From a virus, in IMG/VR virus record IMGVR_UViG_3300047094_000894, positions 1 through 21,611 of that record: a DNA stretch of 21,611 nt; one strand, written 5' to 3'. Below the pieces are notes generated by a model. It saw only the letters and a list, made by a program, of their open reading frames with translations. It searched no databases and was not told the origin of the DNA. Positions 7,229-14,541 of this stretch are shown here, one piece after another; within the stretch, counting starts at the first letter, position 1, and every line of letters starts with the position of its first letter. Position numbers and translations under genes: made by a program.

Positions 7229-7812
7229 GGTTTTTTTGGTGCTCCTATTTTTTCGCGGTTTTCCGCTGTGGTGTTCAAATTCCAGAAAACGGCAGTGCCC
7301 TCGGCGGTGTAACTCAGCGGCGCGGACACTTCATCCGGCACGCCGTCAATCGGCTTCACCTTCACGCTGGCCTTGCCGAGCGATAGCGAAGGGCAGACAA
7401 CCCAGATGTGGTCTTTCATCGGCCGGTGGTTCAGCCGGCGCATGTAGAGCGCCTGCATCACGGTTTCCGTCGAAATGTCAGGAAGGTTCGGCTCGCGATT
7501 CTCCGCTTTGGCCTTGTGCATTTCCTCAACCATTGCGTCCCACGCTTTGATTGCGCGGTTGAACTCCGCGTCCTTCACGATGCGCCATGTCACGATGCCG
7601 GGGATCTTCCGCTCGCGCGCTTCGATGACAGCCTTCTCGAATACCTGCGGCGATACGGGCGATTGCGGGAGCAGCCTGCGCGAGCGGCAAAGGTCGGGCG
7701 TGTAGTGGTTGATGCACGGCGGCACGACTCCGGTGTCGCTGCCTGCCAGCTTCGCGCCCGCCGTGATGAGCGCCAGCGCCAATTCCTCGTCTGTTGTCTC
7801 GAAAATTTCCAT
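7225..7812 (-). CDS. Hypothetical tail-region protein (195 aa)
   Basis: I do not recognise this protein. The ATG at 7812 gives MEIFETTDEELALALITAGA; the open frame continues upstream to 7908, but that part overlaps the previous gene's end and is not protein-like. The product is soluble, with a Cys/Tyr segment (CINHYTPDLCRSRR, about residues 33-46), a charged helix (about 60-110) and a basic C-terminus (GAPKKP). It ends in an ATGA overlap with the tail chaperone, suggesting translational coupling and a tail assembly role. Placement between tube candidate and chaperone is unusual for lambda-like phages. Confidence 0.72.
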   Translation of the reverse strand: MEIFETTDEELALALITAGAKLAGSDTGVVPPCINHYTPDLCRSRRLLPQSPVSPQVFEKAVIEARERKIPGIVTWRIVKDAEFNRAIKAWDAMVEEMHKAKAENREPNLPDISTETVMQALYMRRLNHRPMKDHIWVVCPSLSLGKASVKVKPIDGVPDEVSAPLSYTAEGTAVFWNLNTTAENREKIGAPKKP

Positions 7813-7868
7813 GTGATTTGATTGACGTTTGCGGGTTCCGTCTCCCGGCCTTTCGGCGGTGTGAATGG

Positions 7869-8498
7869 TTAGCCTTGGATGGACGTGTAAAGCTCCGCCG
7901 CAGCCCACGCGCCGATGACGGCGGTGCCGGTAGCGGCGTCGGTCACGGCAATGGCGGCTTTGATGTCGAGCATGTCGCCGGGCAACAGGCCCGAGGACGT
8001 GAGCGGGAATGTCGTCTCGGCAAGCGTCAAGCTGCGAATGCTGACAGCGGCTCCGGCGTAGAGGTTCGCGCCAACCGTGCGGTCTCGGCTAACTTTGCGC
8101 ACGTCCACGATGAGCGTCGCGGCGGTGTCGGCGATAGTCGTGATACAGCCTGCGGAAAACCGCACCGTCACGGTCGCGGCTGCGACGTAGGAAGGCGGAA
8201 GCACTTTTAGGCATCGAGCGTAGCGCGTGGTTGCGCCAGCCGTCTTGAGGTCGCTGGTGCCGATGTAGCTGCCAGCCGTGCCATGCGTTCCGGTGTAATA
8301 GCCGAGGTCGTCCGTCGCGCTTGTCGCTGGCAGCACGGTGCCGACCGAATCCCACACGCGCCAGATGTCGAATGGCAGCGGAAGAATCTGGTTCGTGTCT
8401 GTGGCGAGCGAGGAGCGCGGATACGTTGGCAGGTTTCCGGCAACGGCAAGGTTGCCCTGAATCTGCACATTCGGAAAAACTGCCGTGTCCGTAGCCAT
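7869..8498 (-). CDS. Hypothetical virion protein (209 aa)
   Basis: This is a 209-residue, Ala/Thr-rich protein starting MATDTAVFPNVQIQGNLAVAG, with a conserved-looking ILPLPFDIWRVWDS segment (about 38-51) followed by beta-type sequence with many Val/Thr/Ala and a Gly-rich region. There is no signal peptide or membrane segment. The start is 3 bases after the tube candidate's stop, so it is likely co-translated with it. The NVQIQGNLAVAGN motif resembles segments seen in phage fiber or decoration proteins. It may be a second tail-tube-associated, tail-decoration or head-decoration protein. I cannot name its family. Confidence 0.7.
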   Translation of the reverse strand: MATDTAVFPNVQIQGNLAVAGNLPTYPRSSLATDTNQILPLPFDIWRVWDSVGTVLPATSATDDLGYYTGTHGTAGSYIGTSDLKTAGATTRYARCLKVLPPSYVAAATVTVRFSAGCITTIADTAATLIVDVRKVSRDRTVGANLYAGAAVSIRSLTLAETTFPLTSSGLLPGDMLDIKAAIAVTDAATGTAVIGAWAAAELYTSIQG

Positions 8499-8501
8499 AG
8501 C

Positions 8502-8882
8502 TTAGGCGACTGCGAATCGGCTGGAATACTTGGCCGTGACTTTCTTGAGGCCATTGCGCTCGTTGTCCACGGTGGCGGTGTCGCGGTAGAATCCGCCAGC
8601 CGAGCGGCCAAAGTAGGTGGTCGAATTGACGGGCACGAACGCCGTGTAGAAGTTGTGGACGAAAAGGCTGCTCACCGTGGTGATGTCCAGCGTCTCGCCT
8701 TCGATGTCGAGTTCGCCCTGCGGGTCGCCGACAACCTTGCCGCGCGCCTGCCCGTTGATGCCGGGAATCCACTCGTTGATTTCCGGCGAGACGGTGACAG
8801 AAAACTTAGAGCAGTTAATGCCGAGTTCTTCCGAGGCGATGCCCCAGACTCCGTTGGTGAAGGATACGAGTTGAACGGCCAT
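8502..8882 (-). CDS. Probable major tail (tube) protein
   Basis: This 126-residue, beta-rich protein contains the stretch EINEWIPGINGQARGKVVGDPQGELDIEG (about 34-62) and ends LKKVTAKYSSRFAVA. Small tube proteins of siphoviruses are beta-sandwiches of this size, and the GxVVGxxxGELxIEGE pattern resembles their N-terminal strands and loop. The position after the terminator and connector candidates and before the chaperone fits lambda gpV (longer, 246 residues, with an Ig domain) or shorter tube proteins. No other gene in this cluster is a better tube candidate, though the 209-residue neighbour is an alternative. The start at 8882 lies 2 bases after the previous stop; no strong Shine-Dalgarno is seen. 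Confidence 0.55.
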   Translation of the reverse strand: MAVQLVSFTNGVWGIASEELGINCSKFSVTVSPEINEWIPGINGQARGKVVGDPQGELDIEGETLDITTVSSLFVHNFYTAFVPVNSTTYFGRSAGGFYRDTATVDNERNGLKKVTAKYSSRFAVA

Positions 8883-8884
8883 GA

Positions 8885-9076
8885 TTAGGATTTGGTGGGT
8901 GTTGCGGGTGCGGGTTTGGAAAGCTGTTTTTCCAGCGAGGCGAGCTGCTGTTTTTCGTCGGCGATAGTCGCGCTGCGATCGACTTTGTCTTTTAGCGCCT
9001 CCAACGCGGCGATTGAGTCGCGCAATCCTGCGGCCATTTCGCGGAGTTGGGTTTCCTGCTGTGAAGATAGCGCCAT
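8885..9076 (-). CDS. Small coiled-coil protein (63 aa)
   Basis: This is a 63-residue, highly charged helical protein. Heptad-like spacing of Leu/Ala/Met runs from residue 5 to 52 (LREMAAGLRDSIAALEALKD and DEKQQLASLEKQL), followed by a Pro/Lys/Thr tail. It fills the gap between the tail-terminator candidate and the tube candidate with only a 2-base spacer to the next start, so it is probably real. The role is unknown; a tail assembly helper is possible. Confidence 0.62.
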   Translation of the reverse strand: MALSSQQETQLREMAAGLRDSIAALEALKDKVDRSATIADEKQQLASLEKQLSKPAPATPTKS

Positions 9077-9093
9077 AATGGTTTGCTTCTACG

Positions 9094-9504
9094 TCAAACG
9101 CTTGCGACTTGCAAGGGAATTGTGCGGGTGAACACTCGAAAATTGCCGCGCGTTTCCATCGTTGTCCTTGCGGCTTCGGTCATTACGAGTAGCCAAGTGA
9201 AGTTTGCTGTGACGTATGCACTCCCCGCTGGCGAGACAAGCGAAGCCTCCACCTTGGCAAACACGTCGTTTGCCTCGTCCGCGTCGCGGTTGACGGTGTG
9301 GAATGACACGTCGAGTTGCGCGGCGTATGGCTTCTGCCCTTCCAGCATTTTCTCGCCCACCTCGGCCTTCACCACGATACGCTCCGTTGCTGTCTCCGCG
9401 CTGCTATTGAACGCCTCAACTTGCAAGTCGAATGGTAGCGTTGCCGACGCGCGTAGCGCCTGAATTGCCCACGCTTCGATTTTATTGCCGATGGTCAGTT
9501 GCAT
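9094..9504 (-). CDS. Tail terminator-like / minor tail protein (136 aa)
   Basis: The 136-residue product starts MQLTIGNKIEAWAIQALRAS, an amphipathic helix followed by alternating beta segments (ERIVVKAEVGE, AAQLDVSFHTVNRDADEAND, AYVTANFTWLLVMTEAART). Helix then beta-sheet at about 130 residues, placed between head-tail connector and tube gene, suits a lambda gpU-like tail terminator. The start overlaps the previous stop as TAATG (9504-9506). No diagnostic residue is visible, so this is a positional and topological call. Confidence 0.6.
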   Translation of the reverse strand: MQLTIGNKIEAWAIQALRASATLPFDLQVEAFNSSAETATERIVVKAEVGEKMLEGQKPYAAQLDVSFHTVNRDADEANDVFAKVEASLVSPAGSAYVTANFTWLLVMTEAARTTMETRGNFRVFTRTIPLQVASV

Positions 9505-9854
9505 TATTCAGAGGCGGTCGGGTCGCCAACCGTGATGTAGAAAATGCCGTCGCGCTCGTCCACGTCGAGGATGACGTGATCTTGCCCGCGCACCGTGACT
9601 GGCGTGAATTTCGGCGGCTCGCCGTTCGGGTATTTTACCGTGTCCGCGTAGTCAGTGAGCAGGCTCTTTTTGATGGCAAGTATCTGCGATCCTGATTTGC
9701 CGACTCCACCCGGCAAAAGCACGTCGCCGAATGCGTTCATGCCGACGATGCACGGGATCGCGCTCATCGTGCCGATTGTTGCGACGCACGATAATCCCGT
9801 CCATCGCGCCTGCGATGTCACTAGCCGGTCGTGTGCGTCTGTGGTGCGTGACAT
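9504..9854 (-). CDS. Head-tail connector/joining protein-like (116 aa)
   Basis: This 116-residue protein is the first gene after the post-coat terminator. The N-terminus has MSRTTDAHDRLVTSQARWTG, then a hydrophobic middle, and ends RGQDHVILDVDERDGIFYITVGD, beta strands typical of small connector proteins such as lambda gpFII (117 residues). The length and location immediately after the coat gene match. The terminator's U-tract ends 3 bases before the ATG, leaving no room for a normal Shine-Dalgarno. Its translation may depend on read-through transcripts or on a start without a leader signal. Confidence 0.62.
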   Translation of the reverse strand: MSRTTDAHDRLVTSQARWTGLSCVATIGTMSAIPCIVGMNAFGDVLLPGGVGKSGSQILAIKKSLLTDYADTVKYPNGEPPKFTPVTVRGQDHVILDVDERDGIFYITVGDPTASE

Positions 9855-9856
9855 TG

Positions 9857-9898
9857 AAAAAAACGAAGCGCCCGGCCCGAGTGAACAGACCGGGCGCT
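9857..9898 (-). terminator. Rho-independent terminator after the coat gene
   Basis: On the minus strand a perfect 9-bp stem (AGCGCCCGG / CCGGGCGCT, 9898-9890 with 9875-9867) encloses a 14-base loop. Two bases (TC) and a G follow, then seven T (9863-9857). It begins 20 bases after the coat stop codon and ends 3 bases before the next start. It would give a higher dose of coat and upstream head mRNA than tail mRNA unless antiterminated. Confidence 0.9.
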
Positions 9899-9918
9899 AA
9901 GATGAACAACCAATCTGC

Positions 9919-11100
9919 TTAGACTCCGCCGATGATGATCGCGAGGTGCTCCGGCTTGAACACCGTGACGCCCCATGCAAGCGAGACGTGGTAGGTGTTC
10001 ATGCGATAGCCGGGATACATCGCGAGCTCGAAGCTCATGTTGGTGCGCGGGTCGGTGATGACTTGGCGGTCGAGCGCCATGTCGCCCTGCGCCGGGATAG
10101 CCGGAAGGCGGGTGGCAAGCACGATGGCGTTGCGGCTGAACGCGCAGTTGCGCGAGGACGTGCCGAACACTGTGATCGCGCGAGTCGCGGCGGATTGAGC
10201 AACGCGGAGGCCGGGAGCGGCGAGCGTGATGCTGTCACCGCTGGCCGGGTTCGCGCCAGCAAACGAAACGGATGCCACGACATACTTGTTCGTGTCGTTG
10301 GCGAACGTGATGATGTCGCCAGCGGCAACAACGCCGGTGCCAGCCGTAGCGAGCGGGATGACAGTCTGCCCAACCGTGAACGCGGCGTTGGTGCTCGTGG
10401 CGCTCGCCATCGTGCCAGCGGTCTGACTGCCAACCGCTGCGGACTCGCGCAGCGAGAAGCCGTAGAGGTCGCCGAGCAGACCTTGGCGGAGCAGCGTGCT
10501 GTCGCCGCCCTCGTTGACTTTGTAGAGGTTTGCGTAGCCGCGCACCGCGACACCGGCTGCGGTGGAAAGCACGGCGTGGCGGTCGCTGCCCGGAGCGCCG
10601 TTGTCGTCGAGGATTTTTTTCGCGTTGGAGAAATCGCCGATGACAGGCGCGGTGTTGGCCGTCGCACCGAAGGCGCGGGAAGCGCCAGCGTTCGCGGCAG
10701 TCCAGATATCCGCTTCGACTTCGTTGACGGCGGCGCGGATAGCCTGCGCGATCTGATCCTGCTGAATGGTCAGGTAGCCCGGCCCCTTGTCCACCGCCAT
10801 GATGTCCTCGCCGCTCCAGCTAAAGCCAAACGAGCGGGCTTTGGTGATCGTGAGCGACTTGTTGCCAATGGTCTGATTGAGCGCGGACGGAACGGCCATC
10901 GCAGGAACGATGTCAGCGCCGGAGGCGTTCACAGGTGCGACGATGGAGCGGAGCGTTTGCCCGACTGCAACCATGTCTGCGCGGGAATCGCGGGCGACGG
11001 TCGGGATGAAACCAGTCAACTCCCGGCTCACCACGTCAAGCGCGGCGTAGGCATCGGGAATCAGGTCGGTGAGTGTGTTGTTGTTGGTGGGTGCGGCCAT
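9919..11100 (-). CDS. Major capsid (coat) protein, P22 gene 5-like
   Basis: The 393-residue product has an N-terminal region with VSRELTGFIPTVARDSRADM, a central GEDIMAVDKGPGYLTIQQDQIAQAIRAAV helix region, a Thr/Ala/Val-rich inserted segment (about 230-310) and a C-terminal signature (about 318-390) with LPAIPAQGDMALDRQVITDP and SFELAMYPGYRMNTYHVSLAWG. These match the P22 coat protein family (HK97 fold with an insertion domain). It forms the capsid shell; each capsid needs hundreds of copies. The start at 11100 has the AT-rich leader ACAAATAT and no Shine-Dalgarno. A terminator follows. No separate lambda gpD-like decoration gene is present beside it. Confidence 0.92.
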   Translation of the reverse strand: MAAPTNNNTLTDLIPDAYAALDVVSRELTGFIPTVARDSRADMVAVGQTLRSIVAPVNASGADIVPAMAVPSALNQTIGNKSLTITKARSFGFSWSGEDIMAVDKGPGYLTIQQDQIAQAIRAAVNEVEADIWTAANAGASRAFGATANTAPVIGDFSNAKKILDDNGAPGSDRHAVLSTAAGVAVRGYANLYKVNEGGDSTLLRQGLLGDLYGFSLRESAAVGSQTAGTMASATSTNAAFTVGQTVIPLATAGTGVVAAGDIITFANDTNKYVVASVSFAGANPASGDSITLAAPGLRVAQSAATRAITVFGTSSRNCAFSRNAIVLATRLPAIPAQGDMALDRQVITDPRTNMSFELAMYPGYRMNTYHVSLAWGVTVFKPEHLAIIIGGV

Positions 11101-11139
11101 ATATTTGTGCGGTTACGAAGTGAGGTTTTCTGCGGTTGG

Positions 11140-12231
11140 TTAGTCGGTGATCTTCCCGCCCTTTTTGCAAAAGTCGGATTTGTTAAACGGCGAGAGCTTG
11201 TCGAAGTCGGCGCGCTTTAGCGTATTGCCTGCGGCTCCCTGCGCGTCCGTGGAGGTCGCGACGGTCGAGGCTTTGAACGTATTCAGGATGACGTGCTCCT
11301 TGAACTCGGCGAGGTTCTTTCCGTTTGCGGTGAAGGTATCCACGGCGTCGGTCAAACTGACTTTCTGCAAGGCTTCAACCGACTTTGCCCACGCTTTGAT
11401 TTCCGTAATGCGTGCGCGCTCGGCGGTGATTGCTTCGGCTGCGGCCTGCGCAGAGATTGCCGCAACATCGGGCGGCGCTTCCACGGGCGCGGGAGGCGGA
11501 GTTGCGGGCGGGGTGACTACCGGCGCGACTGGCTCGGCAACAACGGGTGCGGGCGTGGAAGGTTCCATTTGCGCGGTTATAACAGATTGCGCGGCGGTGT
11601 CAATAGCTTTTTCGTCGCCTTTGAAAAGAGCAGCCGGAAGCATTGTGAATAGTCCCGCCCATTGCGCCTTGAATGACTTGGCTTTCGCGCCGCTGATAAC
11701 GCTATCTGCAAACCCGGCATCAACGGCTTCCTGCCCGAAAAACCAAGTGCCGAGTTGCGCCTTCATCATGTCACGAATCTCGGCTTCGTCCTTGCCGGTG
11801 CGCGCGACGTAGAGCGCGACGATGCGATCCTCGAATTGCTTTGTGAGTTGCGCTGCGGCTGCGAGGTCGTCGGTGTTGCCGTGTGCTCCGCCAGTGACGC
11901 GGTGAATCATCACGCGCGCATTTTCGTAAATGCGAATCTTGCCCGCGTCGGCTGCGAGCATGATGACGCTCGCCATACTCGCGGCAAGGCCGATGACGTT
12001 CACCGTGACGCTTGCGCCGCTGGCCTTGATTGCATCGTAAATCGTGAGGCCGTCATTGCAATCGCCGCCGGGACTGTCGAGGTTAAGCGTGAGGTTTTTC
12101 ACCTTGCCAACGGCGCGCAGTTGCTCGGCAAATTCCTTGGCAGAAATTCCCCACATTCCGATTTCGTCGAAAATATCCACGACGCATTCGGAGTCGGATT
12201 TGGCGGTGATGGAATACCAGTTCTTTTTCAT
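11140..12231 (-). CDS. ClpP-type prohead protease with C-terminal scaffold-like region
   Basis: Residues 1-185 form a ClpP/S49-like fold: LNLDSPGGDCNDGLTIYDAI (49-68), the nucleophile motif GLAASMAS with Ser85, and VMIHRVTGG with His110. The ClpP-equivalent Asp position aligns with Gly161 in GTWFFGQEAVDAGFAD. After residue 220 comes a long Pro/Ala/Val linker (223-256), then a helical charged segment (257-363) resembling scaffold proteins, as in lambda gpC/Nu3. It presumably processes the scaffold and itself inside the prohead. An internal Met222 (codon at 11568) could start a Nu3-like scaffold form, but no Shine-Dalgarno is visible. The gene overlaps the portal stop by ATGA (12228-12231), and the coat gene follows after 39 bases. 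Confidence 0.9.
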   Translation of the reverse strand: MKKNWYSITAKSDSECVVDIFDEIGMWGISAKEFAEQLRAVGKVKNLTLNLDSPGGDCNDGLTIYDAIKASGASVTVNVIGLAASMASVIMLAADAGKIRIYENARVMIHRVTGGAHGNTDDLAAAAQLTKQFEDRIVALYVARTGKDEAEIRDMMKAQLGTWFFGQEAVDAGFADSVISGAKAKSFKAQWAGLFTMLPAALFKGDEKAIDTAAQSVITAQMEPSTPAPVVAEPVAPVVTPPATPPPAPVEAPPDVAAISAQAAAEAITAERARITEIKAWAKSVEALQKVSLTDAVDTFTANGKNLAEFKEHVILNTFKASTVATSTDAQGAAGNTLKRADFDKLSPFNKSDFCKKGGKITD

Positions 12232-13940
12232 GCTTCTTTTTTCTTGAATGGTTCGTCGTCGTCGTCATCCGGCTCGTCTTTGTCCGGTGGAGTCATCGGC
12301 CCCTTGGTGGTCGCCGTCTCGATGCCGAATTTTTCCATCAGCATGTTGCTCTCTGCGATCTCGGTCAACGTCTGCTCGAGGTCGGTGCCTTGCTCATCGT
12401 GGATGGCTTGCAGGCTGGTGAATTTGTTGGCGAGGTCTTGCGCCTTAGCGACGCCTTCCTTCACGGCGTCCACTCCAGCCCATCGGCGGCCCGTGAACTT
12501 GACTGCGTTGAACTTGCGGAACTTCGCGACAGGCAGCGGCACCGCGCCCATGATGAGCGCCATCTTTAGCCATTCGGAAAAGATGCGCCGCTCCGCTGTG
12601 GAGATGTCCCATTCTTGCAGCATCATCCATTGCGCGGTGATGCTCAGTCTTTCAAGTCGGCCCGCGCTGAAATTAATCTCGGAGTAGTTCTGGCCGAGCG
12701 TCGAAAATTGCGCGGCTGGAAGGCCCGCGCACATTTCGCGCAGGCTCTCGTTGCGGAAGCTGCCCGTCGCCGGATTTGGATTGTTCGGGTTGAACTCTTT
12801 CGCGCGCACGCCGGGAGGCAGGCCGTGCATTCCGCCGGGGTTCATTTCCAGCGAGAACTTTTTCATGATGTCGGGGTCTGGCTGCGCTGCCGCCATGCCA
12901 TCCGGCCCGATCAGATCCGTCTCGAAAAAGACATTGGAGCACGCGCCGACGCGGGCGGATACAACCGCCGCTTCCATCCATTTCGCGAGCTGGCGCGCGT
13001 TGCTCATGATCGGCGTCGTCCACGGCACCGGCCTCGTCACGTCCGCGTCGTCGTCAAACTTGGCGTAGTGAATGATGTCCTCGGCTGGAATGCGCGTGCA
13101 GTTTTCCTCGCCGCCCTGCATGAACGGCATGGGCGCGTAGCCTCCCCATTGGCTCGCGGTTGCCTTGACGAAGTGATATGCCACCGGGACAGGTGCCGCT
13201 CCGCTGTCGTCATACTCGATGCCGAATCGCACCGGGTTGCCGGTCGCCGCGCATTTGCCGGTAAAGTAGTAGCTGCACCACTCCGCGTTGATGTGCTGAA
13301 TCTTAAATCCGAATGGCTGGTAGCGCGCATCGCGGACGAGCCGGATGAAATGCTCGCCGTCGCGCGCTGCGGATTTCAGTCGAAGCTGGCGGGATTCGTT
13401 GTAGCTGAGTCGTCCAGTGACGGTGCAATTTTCGCGCAACTGCCATTCGCGAAACTTCCGCTCGATGAGTTGGCAGGCGAACACGTCCATTTCGCCGACC
13501 TGTATCGTGGCCTTGCCTTTGACTTCGCGAAAAAGTTTTTTTGCGGATGGTTTTTTGCCGGTCGTCCGTTCGATGTAGGCTGCAATCTGCGCGCGGCGTT
13601 CCGTCTCCGCGCGAAGTGTCGCCTTTTCCGTCGGCGTGTGAATCACGCGATCCTCCTCCTCCTTAATCATCATGCGGATCGTGTAGCCGTTCGGCCCGAT
13701 GACGTTCGCGCAGAGGTCTTGGAAGTAGCCGATGACGTAAGGGTTTTCCCGCGCGAGGTTGCGCGAATACGCGCGGAGTTCCCAGTGGTTCCTGTAAATC
13801 TCGGCGTCAACTCCGATGCGGTTCACCTGCCAGTCAGGTGACAGCTTTTTCAACTGCGTAATCAGTTGCGTGTAGTCATTCCGCACTGTCGCCGTTTCCG
13901 GCGCCGCGCTTTTTGTGGATTGCCAGAATTTCCAGTTCAT
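12228..13940 (-). CDS. Portal protein, lambda gpB family
   Basis: The 570-residue product matches lambda-family portals. It has an N-terminal RNHWELRAYSRNLARENPYVIGYFQDL (about 50-76), a central IGxxYxxxG-like beta/alpha stem, SLREMCAGLPAAQFSTLGQNYSEINFSAGR, and a C-terminal GRRWAGVDAVKEG...SLQAIHDEQGTDLEQTLTEIAE (about 484-532) typical of gpB. The portal forms the dodecameric ring at one capsid vertex, docks the terminase and passes the DNA. Lambda gpB is 533 residues; here a strongly acidic, Lys-ended tail (about 553-570) is added. The start overlaps the preceding gpW-like stop (ATGA), so the two proteins are likely made together. Confidence 0.93.
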   Translation of the reverse strand: MNWKFWQSTKSAAPETATVRNDYTQLITQLKKLSPDWQVNRIGVDAEIYRNHWELRAYSRNLARENPYVIGYFQDLCANVIGPNGYTIRMMIKEEEDRVIHTPTEKATLRAETERRAQIAAYIERTTGKKPSAKKLFREVKGKATIQVGEMDVFACQLIERKFREWQLRENCTVTGRLSYNESRQLRLKSAARDGEHFIRLVRDARYQPFGFKIQHINAEWCSYYFTGKCAATGNPVRFGIEYDDSGAAPVPVAYHFVKATASQWGGYAPMPFMQGGEENCTRIPAEDIIHYAKFDDDADVTRPVPWTTPIMSNARQLAKWMEAAVVSARVGACSNVFFETDLIGPDGMAAAQPDPDIMKKFSLEMNPGGMHGLPPGVRAKEFNPNNPNPATGSFRNESLREMCAGLPAAQFSTLGQNYSEINFSAGRLERLSITAQWMMLQEWDISTAERRIFSEWLKMALIMGAVPLPVAKFRKFNAVKFTGRRWAGVDAVKEGVAKAQDLANKFTSLQAIHDEQGTDLEQTLTEIAESNMLMEKFGIETATTKGPMTPPDKDEPDDDDDEPFKKKEA

Positions 13941-14491
13941 CGAAAGTAGGGGCGGATGGAACGGGACGGCGCATCACCGCGCAGACCTGCCGCTTCGTTT
14001 TTTTCCTCCGCAACGAGCGCCTTGAGGTTGCGCACCACGGCAATCATTTTCGGGATGTCAACGCTGGTGATGCTCTGCCCGTTGAAATTCGTCGCCGCGT
14101 CGGGGTTGCCTGCCAGCAACAGGAGCGCCGCGTTTGCCGCGTCAAGCTGCTGCTGTGCGTTTGATTTCGTGAGCGTGCTGGCGGGATTTGCCAGCACGAT
14201 GAAGTCGCCAGCCGCGCCGGTCGTCACGTCGCCGCTCGATGTCTGCGTTGCACGAGCCTGCCATGTCCACGCGCCGACAAGCATCGCCGACGATTGCGTG
14301 GCGGTGATTGTGAACAGGAAATTGTCGCCGGTCGCCGTGCCGGCGCACGTCACCGCTGCCTGCCCCGGCTGGTTGAGGATGAGCGTCGCCGTGTAGGTCG
14401 ATGCCGGGCATTCCGGCAGGCTGAGTTGCAGGCGCGTCGTGTCCCCCGACGTGATGGACTGCGGGAATATAGTGAGAAGCGGGAGCGCCAT
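13937..14491 (-). CDS. Ig-like domain fused to gpW-like head-tail joining domain
   Basis: This 184-residue protein starts MALPLLTIFPQSITSGDTTR at 14491 (an open upstream frame to 14587 has no support). Residues 1-105 form a beta-sandwich/Ig-like module (LQLSLPECPASTYTATLILN, FLFTITATQ, GAWTWQARAT). Residues 109-184 match the lambda gpW layout: NAQQQLDAANAALLLLAGN, a short loop with GQSITSVDIPKMIAVVRNLK, and an Arg-rich end SRSIRPYFR, like gpW's helix-beta-helix and basic tail. GpW closes the head-portal vertex to stabilise packaged DNA. The gene lies directly before the portal, as gpW does in lambda, which supports the assignment. The Ig-like half is not in lambda gpW (68 residues). Confidence 0.75.
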   Translation of the reverse strand: MALPLLTIFPQSITSGDTTRLQLSLPECPASTYTATLILNQPGQAAVTCAGTATGDNFLFTITATQSSAMLVGAWTWQARATQTSSGDVTTGAAGDFIVLANPASTLTKSNAQQQLDAANAALLLLAGNPDAATNFNGQSITSVDIPKMIAVVRNLKALVAEEKNEAAGLRGDAPSRSIRPYFR

Positions 14492-14502
14492 TGTTGGCGC
14501 TG

Positions 14503-14531
14503 CGTATAGCCGCGCCGCGCCGGGGTTGCAA
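14503..14531 (-). promoter_or_regulatory. Putative sigma70-type promoter for the gpW-portal operon
   Basis: TTGCAA (14531-14526) and TATACG (14508-14503) are separated by exactly 17 bases on the minus strand. The predicted transcription start, about 7 bases on, is roughly 5 bases before the ATG at 14491, giving an almost leaderless message. This matches the general scarcity of Shine-Dalgarno sites. The two boxes are imperfect and the region is GC-rich, so chance is possible. Confidence 0.4.
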
Positions 14532-14541
14532 GCGCAAATGC

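Noticed and set aside
9946-11220. 424-codon plus-strand ORF
   Set aside because: It is antisense to the coat gene, Arg/Val/Gly-rich with no domain; a shadow caused by high GC and codon bias.
12615-13841. 408-codon plus-strand ORF
   Set aside because: It lies fully inside the portal gene on the opposite strand and has an implausible Arg/Ala/Phe/Val composition.
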